Source of the DNA: Bolinopsis microptera
Taxonomy: Eukaryota; Ctenophora; Tentaculata; Lobata; Bolinopsidae
Assembly (NCBI RefSeq): GCF_026151205.1
Contig: NC_087072.1
Span: 9,958,169 to 10,022,168, forward strand
Length of the DNA stretch: 64,000 nucleotides
Direction of reading: 5' to 3'
Positions within the stretch are counted from its first letter, which is position 1. Each line of letters opens with the position of its first letter. Of this stretch, positions 47,854 to 58,939 are shown in pieces. The notes beneath the pieces are model-generated. The model was not told the DNA's origin, did no database searches, and saw only the letters and a list, made by a program, of their open reading frames with translations. A program made the position numbers and the translations under genes.

Positions 47854-50800
47854 ATGTCAGCCATTAAAGTCATCTTAGAGAGGCGTAGTAAAAGAACTGG
47901 GAAGCCCTATTTGTAAGTTTTTATAAGTTGAAATTATGTAACTATATGTTAGCACTTTGCCATGTTAATAGTAACAGCTCGAGATTGTTAATAGAGATCC
48001 GTTAGTTTATTCCACTAAACAGGATCTATTCTTATCAATATTTTCCTTTACACAGCCACCTGGAGTTAGAGAACGGCAAAAAGTGCTTATGCTTTGACGA
48101 CAAACTCATAAGCAAACTTCAGAAATTAGTAAGTTAATTTATTAACATGTGAATTAGTTTATTGTTTGATTGGTATAAATTTACATGTGTGGCATTTAAC
48201 CTTTGAATACAACTAAATAGTTACATGTGCGGTATTAGAGTGTAAATATTGTCATTTTTCAGGCGCGATATGAGTCACTGGGGGATGTACTGGAACTGAA
48301 CAGTAGATGAATCCATAAATTTGGAACATGGGTACATCGCAGTATTGGCCGTATTTGAGTGCTTGGAAGGCTCAGTTCGGTTTTCTAAGATGGATATAGC
48401 CGCAAGCTATGCCTAGGAGCCATCAAAAGTCGCATAAAATTACCCATGGAATGACCAGAAATGAACGAAAATGAACATTCTTCTCAAAGTGCTCCGAATG
48501 GTTTAAAATAGGTCGGAAAGTGTTAACATTGGTCCTAGGACCACTCAAACCAAGTTTGGGAATCACTGCATGTCTAGAACCGATGTTACCTATGTTCCAA
48601 AATGTTCCAATTTTGGGACAATAATCCTCCTGAGAATCCAGATTTTTGGAACATGGGCACATCGAAGTATTGGCTGTATTTAAGTGCTGGGAAGCCTCAA
48701 TTCGGTTTTCTAAGATGGATATAGGTAAAAACTAGGCCTAAGAGCCATCAAAACTCAAATAACATTACCCAGGTTCATGTAATGAACGAAAATGAACAAA
48801 ATTGAACATTGTCCTAAAAATGCTCAGAACGGTTTAAAATTGGTCGGAAAGTGTTTATATTGGTCCTGCAACCACTCAAACCAAGTTTGGGAATCACTGC
48901 ATGTCTAGAACCGATGTTACCTATGTTCCAAAATGTTCCAATTTTGGGACAATAATCCTCCTGAGAATCCAGATTTTTGGAACATGGGCACATCGAAGTA
49001 TTGGCTGTATTTAAGTGCTGGGAAGCCTCAATTCGGTTTTCTAAGATGGATATAGGTAAAAACTAGGCCTAAGAGCCGTCAAAACTCAAATAACATTACC
49101 CAGGTTCATGGAATGAACGAAAATGAACAAAAATTAATATTGTCCTAAAAATGCTCAGAACGGTTTAAAATTGGTCGGAAAGTGTGGGCACATCGAAGTA
49201 TTGGCTGTATTTAAGTGCTGGGAAGCCTCAATTCGGTTTTCTAAGATGGATATAGGTAAAAACTAGGCCTAAGAGCCGTCAAAACTCAAATAACATTACC
49301 CAGGTTCATGGAATGAACGAAAATGAACAAAAATTAATATTGTCCTAAAAATGCTCAGAACGGTTTAAAATTGGTCGGAAAGTGTTAACATTGGTCCTAG
49401 GACCACTCAAACCAAGTTTGGGAATCACTGCAAGTCTAGAACCGATGTTACCTATGTTCCAAAATGTTCCAATTTTGGGACAATAATCCTCCTGAGAATC
49501 CAGATTTTTGGAACATGGGCACATCGAAATATTGGCTGTATTTAAGTGCTGGGAGGCCTCAATTCGGTTTTCTAAGATGGATATAGGTAAAGACTAGGCC
49601 TAAGAGCCATCAAAACTCAAATAACATTACCCAGGTTCATGGAATGAACGAAAATGAACAAAAATGAATATTGTCCTAAAAATGCTCAGAACGGTTTAAA
49701 ATTGGTCGGAAAGTGTTTATATTGGTCCTATGACCACTCAAACCAAGTTTGGGAATCACTGCATGTCTAGAACCGATGTTACCTATGTTCCAAAATGTTC
49801 CAATTTTGGGACAATAATCCTCCTGAGAATCCAGATTTTTGGAACATGGGCACATCGAAGTATTGGCTGTATTTAAGTGCTGGGAAGCCTCAATTCGGTT
49901 TTCTAAGATGGATATAGGTAAAGACTAGGCCTAAGAGCCATCAAAACTCAAATAACATTACCCAGGTTCATGGAATGAACGAAAATGAACAAAAAATGAA
50001 TATTGTCCTAAAAATGCTCAGAACGGTTTAAAATTGGTCGGAAAGTGTTTATATTGGTCCTAGGACCACTCAAACCAAGTTTGGGAATCACTGCATGTCT
50101 AGAACCGATGTTAGCTATGTTCCAAAATGTTCCAATTTTGGGACAATAATCCTCCTGAGAATCCAGATTTTTGGAACGTGGGCACATCGAAGTATTGGCT
50201 GTATTTAAGTGCTGGGAAGCATTTATATCAAAATATTGGAGGATTATTAAAACAAAAATATTTGCCCAATAAAATAATTTCTGTTTAATTGTACATAATT
50301 CTGAATGCAACTTTAAGACCCTGTTGGACGAAAATATTGACTCTTTGCCACCATTTTTTAACCATTCTGAGTGCTTTGAGGAAAATTTTCATGTTCGTTG
50401 TTCATTCCATAAACTTGGGTAATATTATTCGACTTTTGATGGCTCCTCTATAAGGCCTAGTTTTTTTATATCCATCTTAGAAAACCGAATTGAGGCTTCC
50501 CAGCACTTCGATGTCCCCATGTTCCAAAAATCTGGATGCTCAGGAGGATTATTGTGACAACATTGGTAACATCGGGTCTAGACATGAAGTGATTCCCAAA
50601 CTTTCCGACCAATTTTAAACCGTTCTGAGCATTTTTAGGACAATATTCATTTTTTGTTCATTTTCGTTCATTCCATGAACCTGGGTAATGTTATTTGAGT
50701 TTTGATGGCTCTTAGGCTTAGTCTTTACCTATATCCATCTTAGAAAACCGAATTGAGGCTTCCCAGCACTTAAATACAGCCAATACTTCGATGTGCCCAT

Positions 50801-53800
50801 GTTCCAAAAATCTGGATTCTCAGGAGGATTATTGTCCCAAAATTGGAACATTTTGGAACATAGGTAACATCGGTTCTAGACATGCAGTGATTCCCAAACT
50901 TGGTTTGAGTGGTCATAGGACCAATATAAACACTTTCCGACCAATTTTAAACCGTTCTGAGCATTTTTAGGACAATATTCATTTTTGTTCATTTTCGTTC
51001 ATTCCATGAACCTGCACTGGGTAATGTTATTTGAGTTTTGATGGCTCTTAGGCCTAGTTTTTACCTATATCCATCTTAGAAAACCGAATTGAGGCTTCCC
51101 AGCACTTAAATACAGCCAATACTTCGATGTGCCCATGTTCCAAAAATCTGGATTCCCAGGAGGATTATTGTCCCAAAATTGGAACATTTTGGAACATAGG
51201 TCACATCGGTTCTAGACATGCAGTGATTCCCAAACTTGGTTTGAGTGGTCATAGGACCAATATAAACACTTTCCGACCAATTTTAAACCGTTCTGAGCAT
51301 TTTTAGGACAATATTCATTTTTGTTCATTTTCGTTCATTCCATGAACCTGGGTAATGTTATTTGAGTTTTGATGGCTCTTAGGCCTAGTCTTTACCTATA
51401 TCCATCTTAGAAAACCGAATTGAGGCTTCCCAGCACTTAAATACAGCCAATACTTCGATGTGCCCATGTTCCAAAAATCTGGATTCTCAGGAGGATTATT
51501 GTCCCAAAATTGGAACATTTTGGAACATAGGTAACATCGGTTCTAGACATGCAGTGATTCCCAAACTTGGTTTGAGTGGTCATAGGACCAATATAAACAC
51601 TTTCCGACCAATTTTAAACCGTTCTGAGCATTTTTAGGACAATATTCATTTTTGTTCATTTTCGTTCATTCCATGAACCTGGGTAATGTTATTTGAGTTT
51701 TGATGGCTCTTAGGCCTAGTTTTTACCTATATCCATCATTTACAATTATTTTTGGCACTATTTAGAGCTTATTAGGGCAAATAAATGCATGGGACACTTT
51801 TGGGACAATTTTGGGACATGTTCCAAAAATGTTCCAAAAATGTTCCAAAAATCTGGATTCATCAACTCGAACTGAAGATGAACCCGAATCCGCCCTACCC
51901 CGACCTGGTGGTGGTAAGTTTGACTAGTAACATCTTATTAAATATTTTCAGTTGTTTTAATTGAATGAAATTTCTTCAAAACATATATGAACAACTCCAT
52001 CTGTATAGTCATAGATCTATAATTTAAATTATAAGTTATTATCTTTAACAGGGGGTGGTGACAGCGTCGGACCAGTCGTGGGCCGGTGAGACCCAGCGGA
52101 ACGGTCGAGTGGTTTTCGAAAGCGGCCGGTGAATTTCATTTTTACTTTATAACATTTTTATAATATAAATGTAAGCAGTGATTTTTAGAGTTATGTTAAT
52201 ATATGGTAGTATGAATAATACTTTAATTAGAACACCTGGGGGTTAAGATGAGAAACAAATTTATCTCGGAATGGCTATTGTTGAATGTTCAGTTGACATT
52301 GGCGAGTTTTATTATGTATTCCGTTCTTGTAGTAGATAAAGTAGCGACGATTTGCAGAAAGGGTAGATAAGATAGGGTAAAATCGAAATAGAGGTCCTAC
52401 TAAATAAAGGTAAAAAACTTACACTGGACAATAGAGGAGGGTGTCTCCTTTATAACAACGAAAAGAATACCCCAGGGAATATAGGCAGAGGAGGTACAAA
52501 ATCATAGTATAAATGTAAAAGTGTAAGATGAAATAGTAAGTAGGTGGGTAATAAAGAAAGTAGATATGATTAAGGATAAGGATACGATAAGATTAGAATT
52601 ATGTAAGTATATACGATAGGTAGGACCAAATTCTAACATCCATTTAGCTCAGAATGAATACGGTAAAGTGTAGCGTGGGGAGGAAAGAAAGAAGGATGAT
52701 AATGGGAGATGAAGACACATATACAAAGTCAAGCAGCAGTTCGAATAGTGAAATAGAGACTGATGGAGCGGAGGAAAGAGATTTGTTGAAGACGGAGGAG
52801 AGAGGGAACAAGGAAAGGAAAGAAGTATCCAGCACAAGAGATGATGAAGCCAAGAACAAGATCGGAAGATTAAAAGAGCGACCATATATTCATTGCAAGA
52901 AAGACGCGGACACAATAAGAAGATTGCAGGGGGAAGTGGATAGATTAAAGGGAGAGATAAGACAGCAGAGGAGACAAAGGATGAAAGGAAAAAGGAATTT
53001 GATGATAGAGGTGACAAACAGAGGGAGAAAGATAAAGGAGATAAAGGATGATTTAGCAGCAGAGAAATGGCGGACGGAAACTACGGATGAGATGTGGTTA
53101 CGCTGGGGAAAGCATAGGGAAATACGCAATAGACTGAATCAAGGAAGGATATCGGAGGGACGATAAATAGGAGGAGTGACAAGAGTGTAAGCAGTCGACA
53201 CTTGCTTCCCGGTTCGAAGTTTATTTGCATTTAATTAAGGGTTTGGACAATGGAAACGAGCGTGATAATAAAGGGTAAACAAAATTAAACTATGAAACAA
53301 CACAATGAATAATTCGACAACCTCTACTTCAAATCCTAATTAACCAGACTCGTATCGCCCAAAAACGCCCAGCGATCTAGCGCTGCAACCTAAAACACGG
53401 ATAGCACGGTCAACTCGCCTTGACCGTGCCTAATCTAGGTGCCCTGAAACAACCACTGTTGGTTCTTCCTCTTGCTCTGATCTAGACGCCCTGAATCAAC
53501 CATTGTCGATTCTAAACCTCTAACGACACGTTCCATCCGTGCTCACCAGGCCCCAACCATAACTGGTCCTGGTCCCTTATAATATACTGCGATTTATCAG
53601 GTGGTACTTACTTTCCAGCAATGAAATCTTGATAGAGTGTAGAGAGTGAATGAAATTATTGACATTGTAAGAAAAATTAATATATTGAGTGACTATGTGG
53701 GATTATCATCCCACAGGGGCGGTAAAAAGATACGAAACATACCTGAAGCGGATGTCAATCACGAGGAGCTGGGGAGCAGGTCACTTCATCAGATTGGAGG

Positions 53801-55851
53801 AGGAGAGCTGGAGACGGGGAAGGGCGAAGGAGGACTCGGCGGGAGTTAACGGAAGCACTCCGTAAAGTCAGAGATAAACGTAAAGGAGGAGGAGAAGAAG
53901 GGGTAACTAAAGATACTCTAATGACATCTACGTGCACATCCGACAGGAGAGGAGAAAGTCAAGTGAGCGGGACATTTTATAGAGGATAGAGGGACAATTT
54001 GTAGAGGATAGAGGGAGAAGTGATTTAATTTAAATCAGGATGGACTTCAAAAATGTTTATTATTTAGTAGGGTTGGGGACACGGCATTAAAATATGATAA
54101 ACGGAATGGTCCGGGCTAGTGTAGTTTAATGTAACGAGCCGTGATTTTGAGTGTTAGGTTAAAGTTTAAGGCAAGATATAATAGGGTTCTAAAAAATATT
54201 TATTTTGAAAGAGTTGTGTAAGCAGTGATTTTTAGAGTTATGTTAATATATGGCTTACATAAACATATATGTTTATGTAAGCCATATATTAACATAACTC
54301 TAAAAATCAATCAACGATATATCGTTGTTTTATTTATATCTAGAGACTATCCAAATAGAACATGAATCATCAAATTAAATAAATGTACTTTTAAATATAA
54401 TACAAGTTACGTGATTAGATAAGTCATGCGACGGGTGAAGCTGGTTACATGGAACTGCTGCACCAATCGAACAGCTTCATCTTTAACCGCACATTCATAG
54501 ACACCAACTATCAAAATTGAGCTGGGTAAGCAGACTAGTGTACTAGTGACATTAATTTTACTGATTCTACTTTCTCTTCGACTAAAATAGTGCTAGATAC
54601 CTTAGCTATGCTCCTACTGGAGGTACTGGCCGTTTCAACACATCCATGAGTAAAACGTAAGGATCTCATATTATTTGTAATTTAGCAGTTTTGAAAGTAT
54701 TTAACACTGTAATCTCAACTTCTCATAAGAGACTGAACAATTTACTGATACGTCGAACTTTGAACGGGCTGGGGATGCTGAAAACCAGCTGCAAATGTAA
54801 TATAGGAGATGGTGTTGATCAAATACCGTTACCGAAGAGAATGTGTCTATTAATTCTCAAATCTCAGAGATATGATAGTACTATAAGTGAGAATTCATTT
54901 TTATTTAAAGATCATAATATTATAGGTACATTGGCCGGTATTTCTAGCATCAACATTCAACCCGGTCAGCCGACATGTCATTATGATAAGGGCGGCAATA
55001 CAATAAAACTAACTTTATAACAGGGATATGGTACGTGCGCGCTTGCATTACTAACGCAATTAGTAACTTTAAGGCCACTGCAGGGAGGGATTACAACTTT
55101 GCGCCAGGAGGAAGGAGACAGCTTTCATGGGGAGAGTTACAAGGAATGTTTGTGGGGCTAAGATACCACAAAGGGCTAAAACGGAACAAATCATCTCATG
55201 TCCCGCCGACGCTGTAAAGAGAGTTTCGGTTGGTGAAATGATTTTCTTAATATTTTATAAACTTACAATCTTAATTCATGTTTCTTCTCCACTGACAACT
55301 CAGACGACTGATTCTGAAGTAATATGAGGCGGAATTTCAATTAAAATAGTTTAACTGTTATTCCTATTACCTGACAGGAAGATGGTGAAGGTTGTGAACC
55401 ACCGGGTGGCCATTCCCGACAATATAGAAGCTGATAACCGCCACCTGCTCGGACGAGTGAATTTCCTTGCGAGGAAGCAGTTTCAGTTGGGGTGAGATAT
55501 CAAATAATTCTCATTATTATTACTAGAGTTCTACTTTGCGACCACAGAAATCAAATAAGTCCCCTAATTATCGTCGCTCTTTTTGATTTTACGAGTTGAT
55601 GCTATGCTTACAAATACAAGTATTGAAATTAAAATTTAATCACCCTCAGGGACGGTGAGTTCCTCACGGAGGAACAAATACTTGAGATCGTGGTAGCGGC
55701 AAGGCGTGCCACCAGCACGAAGAGGTACAGGGAGAGAAAGAAGGAATCCGCAACAACCAGCTGCAAATGTAATATAGGAGATGGTGTTGATCAAATACCG
55801 TTACCGAAGAAGAATGTGTCTATTAATTCTCAAATCTCAGAGATAAGATAG
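47854..55851 (+). CDS. Unrecognised 221-residue gene, exon 3 split by a transposon
   Basis: Exons are 47854-47912, 48056-48128, 48263-48300 plus 51877-51913 (one exon interrupted), 52052-52128, 54591-54656, 55378-55491 and 55650-55851. Without the insertion the phases close exactly at 666 bases. The protein begins MSAIKVILERRSKRTGKPYF, has a proline patch (PNPPYPDLVV), a Gly/Thr segment (YAPTGGTGRFN), a helix (TEEQILEIVVAARRA) and a basic stretch (KRYRERKKES). No family is recognised. As the DNA stands, translation enters the insertion and stops at TGA 48308. A longer alternative end exists: 52128 could also splice in phase to a 54.4-kb exon-like stretch ending NTNYQN. An acceptor AG ends 1 base before the ATG. 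The last ~31 codons belong to a duplicated segment. Confidence 0.7.
48301..51868. mobile_element. hAT-like foldback element of tandem inverted arrays
   Basis: Length is 3568 bases. The flanking 8-bp duplication GAACTGAA (48293-48300, 51869-51876) is perfect. Termini CAGTAGATGAATCCA and the complement of TGGATTCATCAACTC match at 13 of 15. The left arm (to about 50220) is a tandem array of a ~328-bp unit (starts near 48325, 48650, 48977, 49510, 49840 and 50170, with one shortened unit at 49185). The right arm (about 50490-51740) is the same unit about four times in reverse. The unit contains TTCCAAAATGTTCCAATTTT and GGAACATGGGCACATCGA. Centre 50221-50490 is mainly unique. No transposase frame, so mobilised in trans. 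Confidence 0.88.
52654..53166 (+). CDS. Element-encoded coiled-coil protein
   Basis: A 170-codon frame inside the composite element. The N-terminus is Ser/acidic (DTYTKSSSSSNSEIETDGAE). The middle is highly charged, with KERPYIHCKKDADTIRRLQG leading into a predicted coiled coil (LQGEVDRLKGEIRQQRRQRM and on). The C-terminus is basic and ends QGRISEGR. It resembles an accessory or gag-like protein of a retroelement, but no zinc knuckle is seen. The same N-terminal frame is cut off in the copy at 46542, and a decayed relative lies at 56930-57131, so the protein has been carried by several copies. Confidence 0.6.
   Translation: MNTVKCSVGRKERRMIMGDEDTYTKSSSSSNSEIETDGAEERDLLKTEERGNKERKEVSSTRDDEAKNKIGRLKERPYIHCKKDADTIRRLQGEVDRLKGEIRQQRRQRMKGKRNLMIEVTNRGRKIKEIKDDLAAEKWRTETTDEMWLRWGKHREIRNRLNQGRISEGR
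54226..54309. repeat. Perfect 84-bp palindrome
   Basis: Two exactly complementary 42-base arms meet with no loop at 54267/54268 (centre CATAAACATATATGTTTATG). The outer part is the 36-bp sequence that also opens the element at 52171. A smaller palindrome AACGATATATCGTT follows at 54313. Confidence 0.9.
54783..55043 (+). repeat. Duplicate of the terminal exon and 3' flank
   Basis: This copy lies in the intron between exons 5 and 6 of the 221-residue gene and matches 55755-56016 almost base for base, from AACCAGCTGCAAATG to GGTACGTGCGCGCT. It spans the last ~31 codons, the stop and ~160 bases of 3' flank. A 2-base deletion (AAGAGAATG here, AAGAAGAATG there) changes the frame in this copy. Confidence 0.88.
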
Positions 55852-56016
55852 TACTATAAGTGAGTATTCATTTTTATTTAAAGATCACAATATTATAGGT
55901 ACATTGGCCGGTATTTCTAGCATCAACATTCAACCCGGTCAGCCGACATGTCATCATGATAAGGGCGGCAATATAATAAAACTAACTTTATAACAGGGAT
56001 ATGGTACGTGCGCGCT
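55755..56016 (+). repeat. Second copy, forming the gene's C-terminal codons
   Basis: Partner of 54783-55043. Here the first 97 bases are the end of the last coding exon (residues TSCKCNIGDGVDQIPLPK onward). Either the gene's end was copied upstream, or a repeat supplied the C-terminus; the sharp start of homology in mid-exon supports the second. Confidence 0.8.
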
Positions 56017-57979
56017 CAAAATGTGATCCTAGATTCTGCCTACAGCGACGACTTGCTCAACAGTAAGTCCACCGCGCCAGCTCAATAAGTAGACCCAACA
56101 GAGCTCTTGTGCGAGGTCTGTTTTAATTCTACGTTTTGGATCTGAGGTGCTGCAAAACATAATACGATAAGTAACGTATTATAAATATTTATTAAATTCG
56201 AGTTAAGCATTCCACTTTCAATTTTATTCTTCCTAACGACTACAATTCATAAGTATCACCAGATCTTGGTGATGATCCCAACTTAGCCATGTCCGGAACA
56301 CTAAATTCCCAAGAAAGATATCTTCCCCACTTGTAGCGAAGATGTTTTGGAAAATGGACGAACAAACGATCGTTTGTAAAAATGGAGTATATTCTATCGA
56401 TGAACTGAAAACTAAACTTAATGTAAAAAGTTTAGACACAAATTAATTACGTTATTATAGTCGTTGATTACTGTAATAATTTCTGTACTGTAAAAAAGGT
56501 TGCCGATGCTGTCAAGAAAGCCACTTAGGAGCAGGCAGCAGCGATTTCTGAGCTAAAAGAGCGTGTGAACACGCTTAAAATACAGCTAAATACAAAAGAT
56601 TCTCTTCTTCTGCGGTTAGGAGTGTGTCAAACAATCTAATTTATGAGTTCATGAATAGAAATGTGCAGAGACTCTATCAATAAAGGGGTTTGTGTGTGCT
56701 GTATTAACATTAGAAGACATCATGTGTATTTGCAATTGATATTCAGGGCAGATTAAGGAGCAAAACATCTATAAATAATAGCACTAGTCTAGGGGAGCGA
56801 TGCACAGTATTACAAACCACTTGCTCACTATTGTTAAGGGTTATCATTGAAAGTAGTAAGTACGGACATATTAGTCGGACAAAGTACGGACATATTATCG
56901 TAGTCCACATGAAGTAATATAAGGAAAATCAGAGACGGATAGCAGTTCTGAAGGGTCGATGGAGACAGATGGTGCAGAAGAAAGATACTAGGAACGGAGA
57001 AGGACGAGGAAATAAAGGAAAGACCCTATATACACGGACCTAGAGATAACGAAGAGAAGACCGTGGAAAGATTGCAGAAGAAAACAAAATCATTGACAAA
57101 GATAATCGAAAGACAAAAGAAGCGAAGTTAAACAGCAATGGATATCCTCCCTGAAGAATTCAAGGATTCCACCCTAACGCCATCAAGATATATAGGATAA
57201 AAATGCACAAGTAAATCATCATAAGAACATGATCGGGATAATTGATAGTTTTAGAGTCGACTCTTAAGATGCGACCAAAGTTTTGGTCGGAAGTATTTGT
57301 GTGCCCAAAGGTTCTTACCAGGTCGTCGAGCAGTAACGTAACAGAAATCATGAATGAAGTTGCAGCGAAAATGGATGCGTAACGAAGCAATGAGTGATCG
57401 GTAATTAAAACAGATTTAAGAATTTATTTATGTTGTCATACTTATTTAACTTTTGTTCTCAGGACTTTTTGAGAACTAAGGCACTTTCCTAAGGTTAGAA
57501 GTAAGCTCGAAAAAGAGTTGAAGCGAAGAAGGAGCCTGACAAGGTAGTTAGAAGTGACCCTAGTTACAATTCAAATTAGTGTAAACTGTATGAAGAAGCA
57601 TATAAATCAGCTTACTTCCTGGAAGTGGCCATCTAGACCTGATAATCTAAAATATCTTGATGCTGATGTCATATCTCAGATCAAGAGACCAGAAGTCAAT
57701 GTTTTCAACAGCTAGATGTTAATGCTGCTGATAATAAAATCTGGATTAATCGAATAAATTGTCTCCATTTTTAGACTAAACGAGATAGCTTCAAATCACA
57801 ATTATCCGGAACTTAAATTTGTGTGGATGATACTTTGATCGGAACGGCGCCAGGAAGCTACAAGTTCCAATATTTCACTAGACAATAAAGTGGTAGCAGT
57901 GTTCAAACAATATTAATAAATATAATGGAATTATGATAACTAACACGATCGAATTTCGTGAGTCAGGTTGGAGATGCTA
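56017..57979. other. Decayed element-rich intergenic DNA
   Basis: No intact gene. Around 56500-56620 a broken frame reads VADAVKKAT, a stop, then EQAAAISELKERVNTLKIQL, a coiled-coil relic of unknown source. A relic of the composite-element protein is at 56930-57131. Confidence 0.45.
56930..57131 (+). pseudogene. Decayed relative of the element coiled-coil protein
   Basis: Frames with stops and shifts resemble the protein at 52654: METDGAEERY aligns with SEIETDGAEERD, and KERPYIHGPRDNEEKTVERL aligns with KERPYIHCKKDADTIRRL. Several in-frame stops show it is dead and older than the two near-identical copies. Confidence 0.7.
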
Positions 57980-58340
57980 GAGAAACTGGGAAAGGGAGGA
58001 TGTGGGGAGGCAGAGGACTTCAGGGCTCAAGGAACGCATCAAGGACATGTACCCGCTAGGAAATGAAAAAGGAAGAAGAGTGGAGAGCTAGTGGGCAAAT
58101 GTAAAGTTTTGCTGGCACTCAAATACAGCGACACACCTCGCTGTTATATCAGACACGCTTCTGATAAGTCATACGACCAAATTGTTACACGAAGAGAAGG
58201 ATCGGCAAAGCCTCCTCCTGCTTAACTCACGAGAAAGCACCTGGACCAGATAACGTATCCTCTGACGGCTGACCTCTCCTGGCCACAGCTTAATACCTTT
58301 TTCTATGACCTGGATAGCCTGCGCTTATTTGAAATAACAT
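57980..58340 (+). pseudogene. LINE reverse-transcriptase relic
   Basis: A heavily broken stretch contains HEKAPGPDNVSSDG (58227-58268), the KAPGPD motif that opens the reverse-transcriptase domain in many LINEs, followed immediately by a stop. The neighbouring sequence has no long frame. Too decayed to classify. Confidence 0.6.
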
Positions 58341-58939
58341 GACATAGTTGTGCTTGTGGTTTGATAGTGGCATCATTCTATTAGTCACTGTTGCATTGTG
58401 CCAACTGACTTGTTTATATTTACTTTCAATAACAACCACGGCCCGGTTACAAATTGCACAATGATAACGATAATTTTATTTCATTCTCGATGGGTCTCGT
58501 TGTTTTAAGGATCAGGGCGCACCTTTGTTTTCACTAAATTAACCAGTTGATCGAACTAGAACCCTGGTTAAGTTACAAATCAGTTGAACCAGCTAGCTTT
58601 AATTCTCTTTTGGTACTTGAATATGATGTTGCTAGTGACCGCTATACTAACCATGTATATTTGATATAAGCCTAACATGTACAATTTGTAGCTACAATGT
58701 ATGCAGTATCTGTAATCTGTGTTACTGTGTATTGCTGTGTTGTTGCAAGATTAAGAGATACGATATTTTGTAATCAGATGAGTAGCTATTTTGGGTGGGT
58801 TCGTCTCTCAATAGGTACCATTCCATTTCTAATATTTCACTGATCCAATTCCTAGCATAGGTACAGTGTACACCATTATATGAAACACCTTTTTGGGCTC
58901 TACTTATATAAATCTTTGCTCTACGCATACTGGTGATCA

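Larger units (their letters stand above)
52171..54309 (+). mobile_element. Composite element in the intron, flanked by a 36-bp repeat
   Basis: A 36-base sequence (GTAAGCAGTGATTTTTAGAG, then TTATGTTAATATATGG) occurs at 52171-52206, again directly at 54218-54253, and inverted at the end of the palindrome 54226-54309. Between them lie the 548-bp block shared with 46104, a coding frame (52654), a 460-bp stretch (53190-53640) without features, and a purine-rich part with a second short frame (53646-53849). The element class is unresolved; there is no reverse transcriptase or transposase. Confidence 0.6.

Noticed and set aside
48301-51868. The insertion as a newly made intron (introner)
   Set aside because: A GT at 48303 and an AG at 51877 exist, but removing them leaves a frameshift (3575 bases), whereas precise removal of element plus one duplicate (3576) is in frame.
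54417-54517. Alternative last exon (GEAGYMELLHQSNSF to NTNYQN) for the 221-residue gene
   Set aside because: It is phase-compatible with the 52128 donor, but its acceptor is weak and the main model continues cleanly through four further exons; kept only as a note.
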